From: Bacteroidales bacterium UBA3743
Lineage (GTDB): Bacteria > Bacteroidota > Bacteroidia > Bacteroidales > Paludibacteraceae
Direction: 5' to 3'
Length of the DNA: 64,000 nucleotides
Assembly: GCA_002371265.1 (NCBI GenBank)
Contig: DFGT01000003.1
Coordinates: forward strand, 62,001 to 126,000
Positions 34,305-44,315 of this stretch are shown here, in pieces. How positions within the stretch are numbered: position 1 is the first letter of the stretch; each line of letters begins with the position of its first letter. The notes under the pieces were generated by a model that saw nothing but the letters and a program-made list of their open reading frames with translations, was not told the DNA's origin and made no database searches. A program made the translations under genes and the position numbers.

Positions 34305-35798
34305 TTACTGATGATACAATTTCGATGTCTGGTATTTTGCCTCCTGAGTAAGGTTTACTCCCAATCTGCGGAACACTCTTTCGTCTGTCTGGGAAAGAAT
34401 GACGCTTGTGTGTACCTCACAATTCTTCAATTCTGGCAATTTATCCAACGCTTTTTGGGCGTTTTCATCGGTGATTGCACATATTGAAAGCGCAACAAGC
34501 ACTTCATCTGTATGCAGACGTGGATTGCGATGGCCAAGTGCTCCAGTCTTCAATTTACATACTGGCTCCAACACTGTTGGCGATATCATACGCACGTCGT
34601 CGGCGATTCCGGCAAGGTGCTTCAATGCGTTTAGCAATAGGGCTGAACTTGCTCCAAGAAGTTCGGATGTCTTTCCTGTGATGATCGTATGGTTGGCGTC
34701 GTTAAGCTGGATCGCTGCTGCCGGACCGTTTGATTCTTCAGCGCGCTGACGTGCCGCCTTCACCACAAGTCTGTCTTCTGGAGTGACTCCTACTTTCTCC
34801 ATCAGAATCTTTAGCTTCTCGATAGTCTGCTCTTCACCGCCTGTCTTTCTTTGGTTTGTCAGTGCAGTATAGTATCTGCGGACAATCTCTTCTTTAGCTG
34901 CTTTTCTAGTTGCTTCGTCGTCGACGATGCAGAATCCAGCCATGTTCACACCCATGTCTGTTGGGCTGTTGTATGGTGATGATCCAAGCACTGCTGACAG
35001 CATTCCTTTCAACACTGGGAAAATCTCAATGTCACGGTTGTAGTTGACTGTGGTCTCTCCGTATGCGTCGAGATGCCAAGGGTCGATCATGTTGACGTCG
35101 GCCAAATCGGCTGTGGCAGCCTCGTATGCAACGTTTACTGGGTGAGACAAAGGAAGATTCCATATTGGGAATGTCTCGAATTTTGCGTATCCTGCCTTCA
35201 CACCACGCTTGTTCTCATGGTAAAGCTGGGAAAGACATGTCGCCATCTTGCCCGAACCTGGTCCGGGAGCAGTGACAACTACCAAGCGACGCTCCGTCTT
35301 CACATATTCACATTTTCCGAATCCATCCTCGCTGGCGATATGCTGGATGTCTGAAGGATAGCCTTCAATAGGATAGTGGCGGTACACCTTCAAACCAAGT
35401 TTCTCCAATTTTTCCTGATAAGCTATCTGATTTGGATGTCCGCTGAATCGTGTCAATACCACGCTTGAAACGTAAAGACCATATGCGCGGAAAGCGTCTA
35501 CCAAACGAAGCAAATCCTGATCATACGTGATTCCCAAGTCGCCACGCACCTTATTGCGCTCGATATCCTGAGCATTGATCACAATGATGATTTCAGCTTC
35601 GTCTTTCATAGAACAAAGCATACGGATTTTTGAATCAGGTTGGAATCCAGGAAGCACGCGCGACGCATGGAAATCGTCGAACAATTTTCCTCCAAATTCG
35701 AGATACAACTTGTCTCCAAATTTGCTTATTCTTTCTTTGATGCGCTCACTCTGCATCTTGATGTATTTCTCACCATCAAATCCGTTGCGGCTACTCAT
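34305..35798 (-). CDS. DUF1846 family protein
   Basis: A 497-residue protein of the DUF1846 family (start MSSRNGFDGEKYIKMQSERI; GGKLFDDFHASRVLPGF; NNARDIERNKVRGDLG-like INAQDIERNKVRGDLGI; VVVTAPGPGSGKMATCLSQL, a glycine-rich loop resembling a phosphate-binding site). Bacterial structures of the family are known but no function is established. It is monocistronic, lying between two inverted palindromic repeats together with the symporter gene. Confidence 0.9.
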   Translation of the reverse strand: MSSRNGFDGEKYIKMQSERIKERISKFGDKLYLEFGGKLFDDFHASRVLPGFQPDSKIRMLCSMKDEAEIIIVINAQDIERNKVRGDLGITYDQDLLRLVDAFRAYGLYVSSVVLTRFSGHPNQIAYQEKLEKLGLKVYRHYPIEGYPSDIQHIASEDGFGKCEYVKTERRLVVVTAPGPGSGKMATCLSQLYHENKRGVKAGYAKFETFPIWNLPLSHPVNVAYEAATADLADVNMIDPWHLDAYGETTVNYNRDIEIFPVLKGMLSAVLGSSPYNSPTDMGVNMAGFCIVDDEATRKAAKEEIVRRYYTALTNQRKTGGEEQTIEKLKILMEKVGVTPEDRLVVKAARQRAEESNGPAAAIQLNDANHTIITGKTSELLGASSALLLNALKHLAGIADDVRMISPTVLEPVCKLKTGALGHRNPRLHTDEVLVALSICAITDENAQKALDKLPELKNCEVHTSVILSQTDERVFRRLGVNLTQEAKYQTSKLYHQ

Positions 35799-35968
35799 AA
35801 TTGTATTTTTGTTCTAATTAATCTTTTTCCTAAATACTAAATATTCGTATTTTTCTTATTTTACCTACATTTTGGTAGGTAATTTTGTGTTATGCCGACA
35901 AAATGAAACATAACGGGTGCAAAGATAAATAAAAAATTTATGGTTTTAGTATTGGATTTGTCAAAAAA

Positions 35969-37318
35969 TCAGCAGTTGAAGTCGCTTTCTTTTGCAATGA
36001 TTTTTGAAAGCAGTATCAGTGAGAGCAGATTTGGCAATGCCATCAACGCATTCATGCAGTCGGCAAAATCCCAAACCACCTGCAGACTGACGATTGAACC
36101 AATGAATATGGCAATCACCCATGTGATCCTATATGCGCTGATGAAATATTTCAGTCTGCTCCTTTTCTGCCATTTTCCGCTGAAAAGATATTCAATTGCG
36201 CGTTCTGCATAGTAGCTCCATCCGAGGATCGTTGAAAATGTGAAGGTCATAAGTCCAAAACTAAGAATAAGCGGTCCGGCGACGGGAATGCATTCAAAAG
36301 CTCGTTTCGTCAGAATTGCTCCTTCTTTGGCTGAGATGTCTGGGTTGGCTATTTGCGTGCTGACGAGCACCAATCCCGTCATCGCACATATGACGACGGT
36401 GTCCCAAAATGTTCCGCTACTTGAAATCAGACCTTGCTTCACCGGAGAATTGCTTTTTGCCGCGGCTGCCACAATAGGTGCGGATCCCATACCACTCTCA
36501 TTGCTGAACAATCCTCGCGCGATACCATAACGTGCCGCAACCATGATTCCACTTCCTGCCGCTCCTCCTATTGCCGCCTTGCCATCGAATGCGGACGATA
36601 TAATCAGAGATAGTGTCTGGCCGATGAATTCAGAATTGCAGAATAAAATGTATAAGCATCCACACACATATAAAAGAGCCATTATTGGCACTAGTAGTGA
36701 GCAGACGTTGGAGATGCCTTTCACTCCGAATATCAAGACTGCGGCAACGAGTGATGCGATAGCAAGTCCGCTTATCCATGTGTCTATGGCGTAACTTTCA
36801 TACAACAGTGTGCTGATTGCGTTCGCCTGGACCGTGTTGCCGATGCCGAATGCGGCTAGTGCTGTGAAAATACAGAAAAGTATTGCTAATTTCTTCATTC
36901 CAAGTCCACGGCTGAGAGCAAACATCGGACCTCCGATCATCTTCTGTTGAGATGTCTTCACACGATATTTGACTGCCAACATGCTTTCGGCGTATTTGGT
37001 GGCTATGCCAAGCACACCTGTGATCCAACACCAAAAAACAGCTCCTGGTCCACCTAATGCGACAGCTGTGCCTACACCGACAATGTTTCCTGTGCCGATA
37101 GTGGCTGCGAGGCTTGTGGCTAAAGCTCCGAATGCAGAAACGTCGCCTTGGCTCCCTTCCTCTTTTTTTATGCTAAGGCGGATTGCCTTGAATATGTGAC
37201 GCTGGGGAAATCTGAGGCGTACGGTCAGGAAAATATGTGTGAAAAGAAGACAGATTATCATTGGCCCATTCCACAGAAATGAACTGAAATCTGATATTAA
37301 TGCTGCAAAATAATCCAT
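35969..37318 (-). CDS. Sodium:alanine symporter family (AGCS) transporter
   Basis: A 449-residue membrane protein with about ten or eleven transmembrane helices of the alanine/glycine:cation symporter family. Recognised by GDVSAFGALATSLAATIGTGNIVGV, seen in its GTGNIVGVGTAVALGGPGA part, by FSNESGMGSAPIVAAAA and by FSTILGWSYYAERAIEYL. It imports alanine or glycine with sodium. Confidence 0.93.
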   Translation of the reverse strand: MDYFAALISDFSSFLWNGPMIICLLFTHIFLTVRLRFPQRHIFKAIRLSIKKEEGSQGDVSAFGALATSLAATIGTGNIVGVGTAVALGGPGAVFWCWITGVLGIATKYAESMLAVKYRVKTSQQKMIGGPMFALSRGLGMKKLAILFCIFTALAAFGIGNTVQANAISTLLYESYAIDTWISGLAIASLVAAVLIFGVKGISNVCSLLVPIMALLYVCGCLYILFCNSEFIGQTLSLIISSAFDGKAAIGGAAGSGIMVAARYGIARGLFSNESGMGSAPIVAAAAKSNSPVKQGLISSSGTFWDTVVICAMTGLVLVSTQIANPDISAKEGAILTKRAFECIPVAGPLILSFGLMTFTFSTILGWSYYAERAIEYLFSGKWQKRSRLKYFISAYRITWVIAIFIGSIVSLQVVWDFADCMNALMALPNLLSLILLSKIIAKESDFNC

Positions 37319-37376
37319 TATTAGATGCTTTTGATTGCAAATGTATAGCTTTTTCCGTGATTTGGCAACCGAAACT

Positions 37377-37404
37377 GTAGAGACGCACGGACGTGCGTGT
37401 CAAT
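37377..37404. repeat. Dispersed palindromic repeat, copy 2
   Basis: Exact reverse complement of 34273-34300 over 28 bp. Downstream to about 37460 there are decayed fragments of the same unit (GTGTGTGTCAATTGA, GCGTGTTTCGAT, ACGTGTGTCTCAG). Confidence 0.85.
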
Positions 37405-37470
37405 TAATATGTGTGTGTCAATTGATTTATGCGTGTTTCGATTTTAGGACGTGTGTCTCAGTTAGTGATG

Positions 37471-38394
37471 TTATGCCGTTTGCTTTTTTGATTTTGATTT
37501 GTTGACAAGCACTACACCTATCACAACAGCCACGCAGGATATGACTTTCATCAGAGACAAGTGGTCCATTCCAAGATATATGCCCAATGATGTGGCGACG
37601 ATGGGTTGCATATAGGAATATAGGCTTACAAGAGTCGGGCGAAGTTCCTTCTGGCCAATCGGGATCAGAAAATAGGCAATGAATGTCGCAAAAAATACAA
37701 GATATGCAAGTTCAAGGAAACATGCTGTCGGAACAGACGCATAATCGACATCCGCCAAATTTGAAAAAGAGAAAGGAGCCGACATGACGAATGAAAACAG
37801 GAATATCCATTTCATGAAAGTCACGACGGAATATTTCTGAATCACAGGACGGAAAATGCCAAGGTAAGAGGCGAATAAGAGACTGTTGAGCAGTATAAGA
37901 ATGATGCCGAACGGAGTAGTTGTCCTGACAGTCTCTGCAGTGGCGATGCTACTATTGTAAATTAAAAGGATAACGCCTGCCAGACTTATTGCCACACCCA
38001 GTGCCTTCTTTGTTGTGATTGGCTCTTTAATCACGACAGCAGCCACAAGCATTGTGAAGACGGGAGAAAAAGTGGCGATGATGGAGCAGTCGAGTGGGGT
38101 GGTGTAGTTGATGCCGACAAGAAACGTCAGTTGTGTGCCATAGTAGCCGAGCAGACTAGCGAAGAAAATCTTAACCAAGTCTTTTTTCCCCACCGTCTCC
38201 TTAGGAGAGAAAAAGGAAAGAATCCAAAATAGCAGTCCGGCTCCCGCTGAGCGAAGAGTGAAGAGAGAAAGAGGCGTGAAAATATGAGAGTTGGTCAAAT
38301 CCTTCGTCAACACAATGTTAAACCCAAAAATAAGATAAGCTCCACACGCTGCAAGGTGGCCCGCAATCAGTCGTTTGTTATTACCGTCTTCCAT
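37471..38394 (-). CDS. EamA family (DMT) transporter
   Basis: A 307-residue protein with ten predicted transmembrane helices in two EamA repeats (first LAACGAYLIFGFNIVLTKDL, second beginning near FGIILILLNSLLFASYLGIF), with LRPTLVSLYSYMQPIVATSLG near the end. It is a drug/metabolite-type exporter; the substrate is unknown. It is monocistronic and divergent from cdsA. Confidence 0.9.
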   Translation of the reverse strand: MEDGNNKRLIAGHLAACGAYLIFGFNIVLTKDLTNSHIFTPLSLFTLRSAGAGLLFWILSFFSPKETVGKKDLVKIFFASLLGYYGTQLTFLVGINYTTPLDCSIIATFSPVFTMLVAAVVIKEPITTKKALGVAISLAGVILLIYNSSIATAETVRTTTPFGIILILLNSLLFASYLGIFRPVIQKYSVVTFMKWIFLFSFVMSAPFSFSNLADVDYASVPTACFLELAYLVFFATFIAYFLIPIGQKELRPTLVSLYSYMQPIVATSLGIYLGMDHLSLMKVISCVAVVIGVVLVNKSKSKKQTA

Positions 38395-38511
38395 TAAAAT
38401 GACAATTTCTTAATTGTGTCGCAAAATTATGAAAAATCCTGTGTTTCGGCTAAAAAGAGAGAAAAAAGCAGACAATATTTGTTAAAACGGCATGCCGGTA
38501 GTATATTTGCT

Positions 38512-38519
38512 TTAATTTG
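38512..38519 (+). promoter_or_regulatory. cdsA -7 box (TATATTTG)
   Basis: TATATTTG, 21 nt upstream of the TTG start of cdsA. Confidence 0.5.
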
Positions 38520-38540
38520 TGAATTTAAAAGTCTAATATT

Positions 38541-39410
38541 TTGAAAAACTTAGTTATAAGAGCGTTGACTGGGGCTGTTTTGCTCGGGGTGATGATTACT
38601 GCTATTCTAATGCCACCATACTTGTTTGGAGTAGTGTTTTTTGCATTGATGATGTTGTGCTTGTATGAATTTTATGGGTTGTGTTATAAAGTAGAGCAGG
38701 CAAAACCAATATCACGATGGGCGATGGTAGGAGGAGGAATGTTGTTCGTTTCTGTTTTTCTAGCAGAATTATATCAAGCCCCATACATTATTCCTTTATT
38801 GTATGTGCCGTTTTTCACAGGAACATTTGTCGTAGAGCTATTCCGTCATAATGGATCTCCGATATTGAATGTTGCTATGTCTTTGCTTGGGCACATATAT
38901 GTAGCGTTGCCATTCTCATGTTTGTGTATGATAGAGAGTCTTGGGGCGAGTGGAGATGCAGGTGTAGACTCTGCCAATTGGCAAGGAGGAGCATTTGTGT
39001 TGGCATTTTTCATTGCCATCTGGGTGTCTGATACAGGAGCTTATTTGGTCGGACGAGCAATTGGAAGACATAAATTGTATGAAAGAGTATCGCCCAAGAA
39101 ATCGTGGGAAGGTTTTTGGGGAGGTTTCGTGTTGGCGACGACAGCAGGATATTTTTTCGGCAAGTACTTTCCAAATTTGCCAGAAATCAACGGACATCAG
39201 TTGCTTGATTGGCAGTGGGCTGTGTTTTTCGCTTTGATATGTGTGTTGGGAACATTGGGAGATTTGGTTGAGAGTCTTTTTAAAAGATATTTCAAGGTGA
39301 AGGATTCAAGCAATATGTTGCCAGGACATGGCGGCTTCCTTGACAGATTCGACAGTGCTATAATTTCCGCACCGTTCGCCTATGCAATTTTACTTCTTTT
39401 TTTCCGTTAA
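38541..39410 (+). CDS. cdsA: Phosphatidate cytidylyltransferase
   Basis: A 289-residue integral membrane enzyme that makes CDP-diacylglycerol from phosphatidate and CTP. The C-terminal family signature is clear: SDTGAYLVGRAIGRHKLYE, SPKKSWEGFWGG, and LGDLVESLFKRYFKVKDSS followed by LPGHGGFLDRFDS. The start codon is TTG, as no ATG is suitably placed and MKNLVIRALTG fits the family's N-terminus. It supplies the psd-pssA pathway encoded about 4 kb downstream. Confidence 0.95.
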   Translation: MKNLVIRALTGAVLLGVMITAILMPPYLFGVVFFALMMLCLYEFYGLCYKVEQAKPISRWAMVGGGMLFVSVFLAELYQAPYIIPLLYVPFFTGTFVVELFRHNGSPILNVAMSLLGHIYVALPFSCLCMIESLGASGDAGVDSANWQGGAFVLAFFIAIWVSDTGAYLVGRAIGRHKLYERVSPKKSWEGFWGGFVLATTAGYFFGKYFPNLPEINGHQLLDWQWAVFFALICVLGTLGDLVESLFKRYFKVKDSSNMLPGHGGFLDRFDSAIISAPFAYAILLLFFR

Positions 39411-39529
39411 AAAACTATTTTTTCGGTGAAATTATTTAATTTTGCGACTTGGTGTTCGTAATATGAATACTATTTTTGTTGCATTTAACCGCAACTGATT
39501 GATTAGAGGATTTTTAAAAACTTATTGAC

Positions 39530-40321
39530 GTGAAAAAAACATTGAAACTTTTGGTGATAGCCATTTGTGCTGTATTGCTTTCTTCTTGTAAAACACAAGA
39601 AAAGATCTTATATTTTCAGGATATTCAGTTGAACAAAAGTGAACCTGTAGTTGGATCACGAGATATTCGTTTGCAGCCAAAGGACCAGATTTCAATTATT
39701 GTCAATAGTAAGGATCCGCAACTAGCTGCACTATTTAATCTTGCAACTTCAAGCAATCAGGTAGGTTCAGGAGGAACTAATGGAGGACAATCTAAGATAT
39801 CAGGTTATACTTTGGATGATAAGGGAGAAATTGATTTTCCAGTTCTAGGAAAAGTAAAAATCTCTGGCATGACAAAGAGCGAAGTTGCCGAACATATTAA
39901 GACATCATTGATGGAAGCAAATCTAATCAATGACCCAGTTGTTACTGTTGAGTTTATGAATCTTTATGTGACTGTATTGGGAGAGGTAAATCGTCCTGGA
40001 AAATATATGATTACAAAAGATCAAATAACATTGCTTGAGGCATTGAGCATGGCGGGGGATTTGTCTATTTATGGTATTAGAGATGGAATATATGTGGTAA
40101 GAGAGGAAAATGGACAGCGTATAACATACAAAACTGACATCCGATCAAAGAATTTATTTGCATCACCAGCTTATTTTTTGAAGCAGAATGATGTTATCTA
40201 TGTTGAACCGAATAAGACAAAAACAAAGAACTCTCGTGTCGGCAGTGCGACAGGCATCGTGTTTAGCTGCATTGGAGTCTTTTTCTCTACTATCAATATT
40301 ATATTAACACTAACTAAGTGA
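39530..40321 (+). CDS. Wza-like polysaccharide export lipoprotein
   Basis: A 263-residue outer-membrane polysaccharide export protein. The signal peptide ends in the lipobox LLSSC (Cys20). A Poly_export domain follows (VGSRDIRLQPKDQISIIVNS, then GYTLDDKGEIDFPVLGKVKI), then a SLBB domain (VTVLGEVNRPGKYMI, LLEALSMAGDL) and a C-terminal hydrophobic helix that could span the outer membrane. The start is GTG at 39530. A -7 box TAATTTTG lies at 39437. It works with the Wzc-like protein that follows. Confidence 0.92.
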   Translation: MKKTLKLLVIAICAVLLSSCKTQEKILYFQDIQLNKSEPVVGSRDIRLQPKDQISIIVNSKDPQLAALFNLATSSNQVGSGGTNGGQSKISGYTLDDKGEIDFPVLGKVKISGMTKSEVAEHIKTSLMEANLINDPVVTVEFMNLYVTVLGEVNRPGKYMITKDQITLLEALSMAGDLSIYGIRDGIYVVREENGQRITYKTDIRSKNLFASPAYFLKQNDVIYVEPNKTKTKNSRVGSATGIVFSCIGVFFSTINIILTLTK

Positions 40322-40446
40322 TCTCAGATATAATTAGTTAGTTTATATGGTGCTTACAGAGTAAACGTATTTATCTATGGTTAATTATGACAAGTTGCAT
40401 AATTGAACAATACGTTAATTTGTTGAGACATTAAATAAATTCAGGA

Positions 40447-42852
40447 ATGCCACAGCAACCACAAAGAAAAAATATACCAAATGACCAAGAGGAGGAGGGA
40501 ATCAATATTTCCGACCTCCTTCATTTGTGCCTTTATAAATGGAGATGGTTTGTCTTGTCAACACTATTATGCTTGACAGTTGCCATTTTGTATTTGATGT
40601 CAACATCTCCAATATATACCCGTACGGCCACATTGCTTATTGAGGACGACAAAAAGGGAGCGTCTGCGATAAGCATGACCAATGAGTTTCAAGATTTGGG
40701 ATTATTTTCAAATACGACCAATATCAACAACGAATTGTTGGCATTGAAGTCTCCGTCTTTAATGACCCAGGTTGTCAATGATTTGGATTTGACAAACAAG
40801 TATGTAGTAAAAAATGGTGTAGGTGGACTTAGAAAAACCGCCCTATACAAGAATTCCCCTATAAAGGTTGATTTGATTGATTTGAATAATGTTGTCGACA
40901 ACATTTCTTTCAATATCAATGCGGATTATGCAAAACAAACAGTAACACTGAGTGAATTTGCCTTTAATAAGGATGAGTTTGAGACGACAAAAAATGGTCG
41001 TATCGGTGACACCATTTCAACCCCAGTGGGAAGAGTCCTTATTGTCTCAACTGATTATTTTTCTGAGGACGTAGAAATCCATTATTACCACAGTAAATTG
41101 AAATCAGTGACTGATGGATACTGCAAGAACCTGACCATCAGTCTGGCTGATAAAAACTCATCTGTGTTGAATTTGTCGATCAATGACCCGTCGCCAGCAA
41201 GAGCAGAGGATATTTTGAACTCTTTGATTCATAATTACAATGAGAATTGGATCGATGACCGCAACAAACTAGCAACGAAAACTTCAGAGTTCATTACAGA
41301 ACGATTGCAGATGATCCTCCAGGATCTGACTGGTATCGACAAAAACATCGCTAATTTTAAGGGAGAAAACTTATTGCCTGACATTAAGGCGGTGTCTCAG
41401 ATATATTTGGAGCAGAATTCAGAAAGTGTAAAGCAATTACTTTCTCTTAATGGACAGTTGATGACTCTGAAATACATCAACGAGATGCTTAATAGCAAAA
41501 CATTTGAGGAACCTTTGCCTTCATCTTCTGCTTTGTCTAACGGAAATATCCAGCAACAGATACATAAATACAACGAAAAGTTGCTGGAGAGAAACCGTTT
41601 GATTTCCAACAGTAGTGGAAACAATCCGCTGGTGACAGATATGACTGAGGCTTTGAAAGAGATGCAAAAAGTTATTCTTCAAAGTGTCAAGAGCGAGATA
41701 ACGGCTCTTAATATGCAAATTGACCAGATTAAGAATCAGGAGTCGAACACAATCAGCAAGTTGGCGAGAAATCCAAACCAGGCAAAATATTTGTTGTCGG
41801 AAGAACGCCAACAGAAGGTCATGGAAGGACTTTATCTATTTTTGCTTCAGAAGAGAGAGGAAAATGAGTTGTCGAAAGCATACAACGTATACAAGTCTAA
41901 GATGATTACAGAGCCACGCGGCTCAGATGCTCCAATTTCACCTCGCAACGCAATCATCATTTTGGCTGCTTTGGTTATCGGGTTGGTGATTCCTGCAAGT
42001 GTCTTCTATGTTTTGGAGAGCATGAACACTAAAGTGCGTAACAGAAAGGATTTGGAGGGAATGATTGTACCGTTTGCCGGAGAGATTCCGGAGCAACCGA
42101 ATGTTGAGGATAAGCACCTTGCTGTGGAGCAAGATAACAGAAACCTGATCAACGAGTCGTTCCGTGTGCTTCGAACAAATGTCGACTTTATTCTGGGAAA
42201 TGACAGCAAAAAGGTTGTGATGGTCACTTCTATGAACCAAGGTAGTGGAAAGAGTTTCATTTCTGCAAATTTGGCTTCGTGTGTGGCGTTGAGAGACAAA
42301 AAAGTCGTTGTGTTGGATTTAGACTTGCGTCGTGCTACTTTGTCTAAGATAGCAGATTCTCCAAAATTAGGATTGGCTGACTATTTTAATGGCAAAGTGA
42401 AGAATTGGAAAGAAATTGTCACAAGATCAGAGGATAATGAAAATCTGGATGTGCTTCCAGTTGGTACAATGCCACCAAATCCTACGGAACTTTTGCTTAA
42501 CAAAACATATCTTCCAGATATGATAGCGGAGTTGCGAAATGAGTATGATTACATTTTCATAGATTGTCCGCCGGTGGATATAGTTGCAGATGCGGGAATC
42601 GTGTCAAAGTATGCAGACATGACGCTATTTGTGATAAGAGCAGGTCTGATGGAAAAGAGCTTCTTGCATCTTGTGGATGAGTTTTATGAGGAGAAGAAAT
42701 ATCCGACTATGAGCCTTGTGCTTAATGGTACAAATCAAAGCCACTATAAATACGGTTATGGCTACGGCTATGGTTACGGTTATGGTTATGGCTATGGTCA
42801 CGGTTATGGTTATGGCTACGGATCAGAAAAAGATAAAGATAAAGAAAACTAG
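40447..42852 (+). CDS. Wzc-like polysaccharide co-polymerase and tyrosine autokinase
   Basis: An 801-residue inner-membrane protein. A Wzz domain starts after the first transmembrane helix (about residues 32-55), with the second helix near residue 510 (NAIIILAALVIGLVIPASVF). The cytoplasmic BY-kinase follows: Walker A MNQGSGKSF (Gly599-Ser603), A' VVVLDLDLR, Walker B YIFIDCPPVD. The C-terminus is a tyrosine cluster (12 Tyr from residue 767 in YG repeats, with one HG) ending in a Lys/Asp tail. Phosphorylation of the cluster controls oligomerisation and chain length. It overlaps nothing and precedes the phosphatase by 2 nt. Confidence 0.94.
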   Translation: MPQQPQRKNIPNDQEEEGINISDLLHLCLYKWRWFVLSTLLCLTVAILYLMSTSPIYTRTATLLIEDDKKGASAISMTNEFQDLGLFSNTTNINNELLALKSPSLMTQVVNDLDLTNKYVVKNGVGGLRKTALYKNSPIKVDLIDLNNVVDNISFNINADYAKQTVTLSEFAFNKDEFETTKNGRIGDTISTPVGRVLIVSTDYFSEDVEIHYYHSKLKSVTDGYCKNLTISLADKNSSVLNLSINDPSPARAEDILNSLIHNYNENWIDDRNKLATKTSEFITERLQMILQDLTGIDKNIANFKGENLLPDIKAVSQIYLEQNSESVKQLLSLNGQLMTLKYINEMLNSKTFEEPLPSSSALSNGNIQQQIHKYNEKLLERNRLISNSSGNNPLVTDMTEALKEMQKVILQSVKSEITALNMQIDQIKNQESNTISKLARNPNQAKYLLSEERQQKVMEGLYLFLLQKREENELSKAYNVYKSKMITEPRGSDAPISPRNAIIILAALVIGLVIPASVFYVLESMNTKVRNRKDLEGMIVPFAGEIPEQPNVEDKHLAVEQDNRNLINESFRVLRTNVDFILGNDSKKVVMVTSMNQGSGKSFISANLASCVALRDKKVVVLDLDLRRATLSKIADSPKLGLADYFNGKVKNWKEIVTRSEDNENLDVLPVGTMPPNPTELLLNKTYLPDMIAELRNEYDYIFIDCPPVDIVADAGIVSKYADMTLFVIRAGLMEKSFLHLVDEFYEEKKYPTMSLVLNGTNQSHYKYGYGYGYGYGYGYGYGHGYGYGYGSEKDKDKEN

Positions 42853-42854
42853 CA

Positions 42855-43568
42855 ATGGGCTTGTTTGATATATTTAGCGGTAAGAAAACATTAAAACAAA
42901 CTGGTATTTTAAACGGTTTTTGTGATAATCACATACATCTCCTTCCTGGAGTCGACGATGGAATCCAGTCTATGGATGATGCTCTTGAACTCCTAGGCAT
43001 AATGGAAGCCGCAGGAGTTAAAACGGTATGGTGCACACCACATATCATGGAAGACATACCTAATAAGACTGATTTTCTTAAGATGCATTTTGAAAAGCTT
43101 AAATCACTATATAAAGGAGAGATAGAACTTCATCTTGCTGCGGAATATATGATTGACAGCCTGTTTCAGGAGAGATTGGAGAATGATGATTTGCTTGTAC
43201 ATGCGAATAATCATGTCTTAGTGGAATCGTCAACGGTATCAGCTCCGTATGGATTTAAAAACACGTTGAAAGAGTTGATGCACAAAGGTCATTATGTTCT
43301 GCTTGCACATCCTGAAAGATACCGTTTCCTTGAAAAAAAGGATTACGCAGAACTTAAGCAAATGAAAGTTCGCTTCCAGCTAAATCTTACCTCTTTGCTT
43401 GGACTGTATGGTCCGGCAGTGAAGGAAAAAGCAGAAAAATTATTATCTGAGGGATTTTATGAAGCTGTCGGCACTGATACTCACAGAGTGAAAAGGTGGC
43501 AGCAAATGGAAGAACAAAAAATAAGTAAAAAAATAATCAAACAGATAAGCGAGATACAAGGTTTGTAA
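42855..43568 (+). CDS. CpsB/YwqE-type tyrosine phosphatase (PHP domain)
   Basis: A 237-residue PHP-fold phosphatase: metal motif DNHIHLLPGVDDG near residue 25, CTPHIMED, HPERYRFLE and GTDTHR at the end. It is the expected antagonist of the Wzc-like kinase, dephosphorylating the tyrosine tail. Its position 2 nt after the kinase gene supports translational coupling. Confidence 0.93.
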   Translation: MGLFDIFSGKKTLKQTGILNGFCDNHIHLLPGVDDGIQSMDDALELLGIMEAAGVKTVWCTPHIMEDIPNKTDFLKMHFEKLKSLYKGEIELHLAAEYMIDSLFQERLENDDLLVHANNHVLVESSTVSAPYGFKNTLKELMHKGHYVLLAHPERYRFLEKKDYAELKQMKVRFQLNLTSLLGLYGPAVKEKAEKLLSEGFYEAVGTDTHRVKRWQQMEEQKISKKIIKQISEIQGL

Positions 43569-43607
43569 ATTTTCGGTAAAAAGTAGGGAAGAATAGTTTT
43601 TTTTAAC

Positions 43608-43615
43608 TAAATTTG
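43608..43615 (+). promoter_or_regulatory. psd -7 box (TAAATTTG)
   Basis: TAAATTTG, 32 nt before the psd start, allowing expression separate from the polysaccharide genes. Confidence 0.55.
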
Positions 43616-43647
43616 CTCGCCGATAAAATTAGAGGCAATAAAAAAGG

Positions 43648-44313
43648 ATGACTATACATAAAGAAGGAAAAGGAATGCTATTGACGCTGCTTGTTATGCT
43701 GGCGTTGGTGATTTTGGCATCATTCGTTTATTTTGGAACGGATGTTGCTACGTTCGTGATTTCAGCACTCTGTATAGCTATTTTTTTGTTTTTCTTGAAT
43801 TTCTTCCGTAATCCGAATCGTGAATTTGTTGGCTTTGAAGATGGTATGATAATAGCCCCTGCAGACGGAACTGTTGTCATTGCAGAACCATCGGAAGAGC
43901 CTTTTTATTTTAAGGATAAGAGAATTCAGGTGTCGATTTTTATGTCGGTGCTTAATGTCCATGCGAATTGGTATCCGACACGAGGCAAGGTTGTCTACTA
44001 TACTCACAATGACGGTAGATTTATGGCTGCAAATCTTCCGAAATCAAGTACTGAAAACGAACGATCAACTATAGTTATTGAACTAGAAAGTAAGGTTCAG
44101 ATTTTGCTACGACAGGTAGCTGGAGCACTTGCCCGTCGAATTGTGACATATTCGAGAGAAGGTGATTCTTGTGATGAAAATCAACAGCTTGGATTCATTA
44201 AGTTTGGATCTCGTGTTGATCTTTATTTGCCTATGGACAGTGAAATATTAGTGGAGGTTGGACAGAAAGTCACTGGCAACCAGACTGTCATAGCAAGAGT
44301 AAAAAATCCATAA
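43648..44313 (+). CDS. psd: Phosphatidylserine decarboxylase
   Basis: A 221-residue proenzyme of the short Psd type. One N-terminal membrane segment (about 10-50), APADGTVV, VSIFMSVLNVHANWYP and the self-cleavage site KFGSRVDLYLP, where Ser188 should become the pyruvoyl group of the alpha chain. It converts phosphatidylserine to phosphatidylethanolamine. It is followed by pssA after 2 nt. Confidence 0.95.
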   Translation: MTIHKEGKGMLLTLLVMLALVILASFVYFGTDVATFVISALCIAIFLFFLNFFRNPNREFVGFEDGMIIAPADGTVVIAEPSEEPFYFKDKRIQVSIFMSVLNVHANWYPTRGKVVYYTHNDGRFMAANLPKSSTENERSTIVIELESKVQILLRQVAGALARRIVTYSREGDSCDENQQLGFIKFGSRVDLYLPMDSEILVEVGQKVTGNQTVIARVKNP

Positions 44314-44315
44314 CA

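Noticed and set aside
42742..42820. Tandem GGTTATGGC-like repeats as a CRISPR-like or minisatellite feature
   Set aside because: They lie in frame within the kinase gene and encode the expected tyrosine-rich tail.
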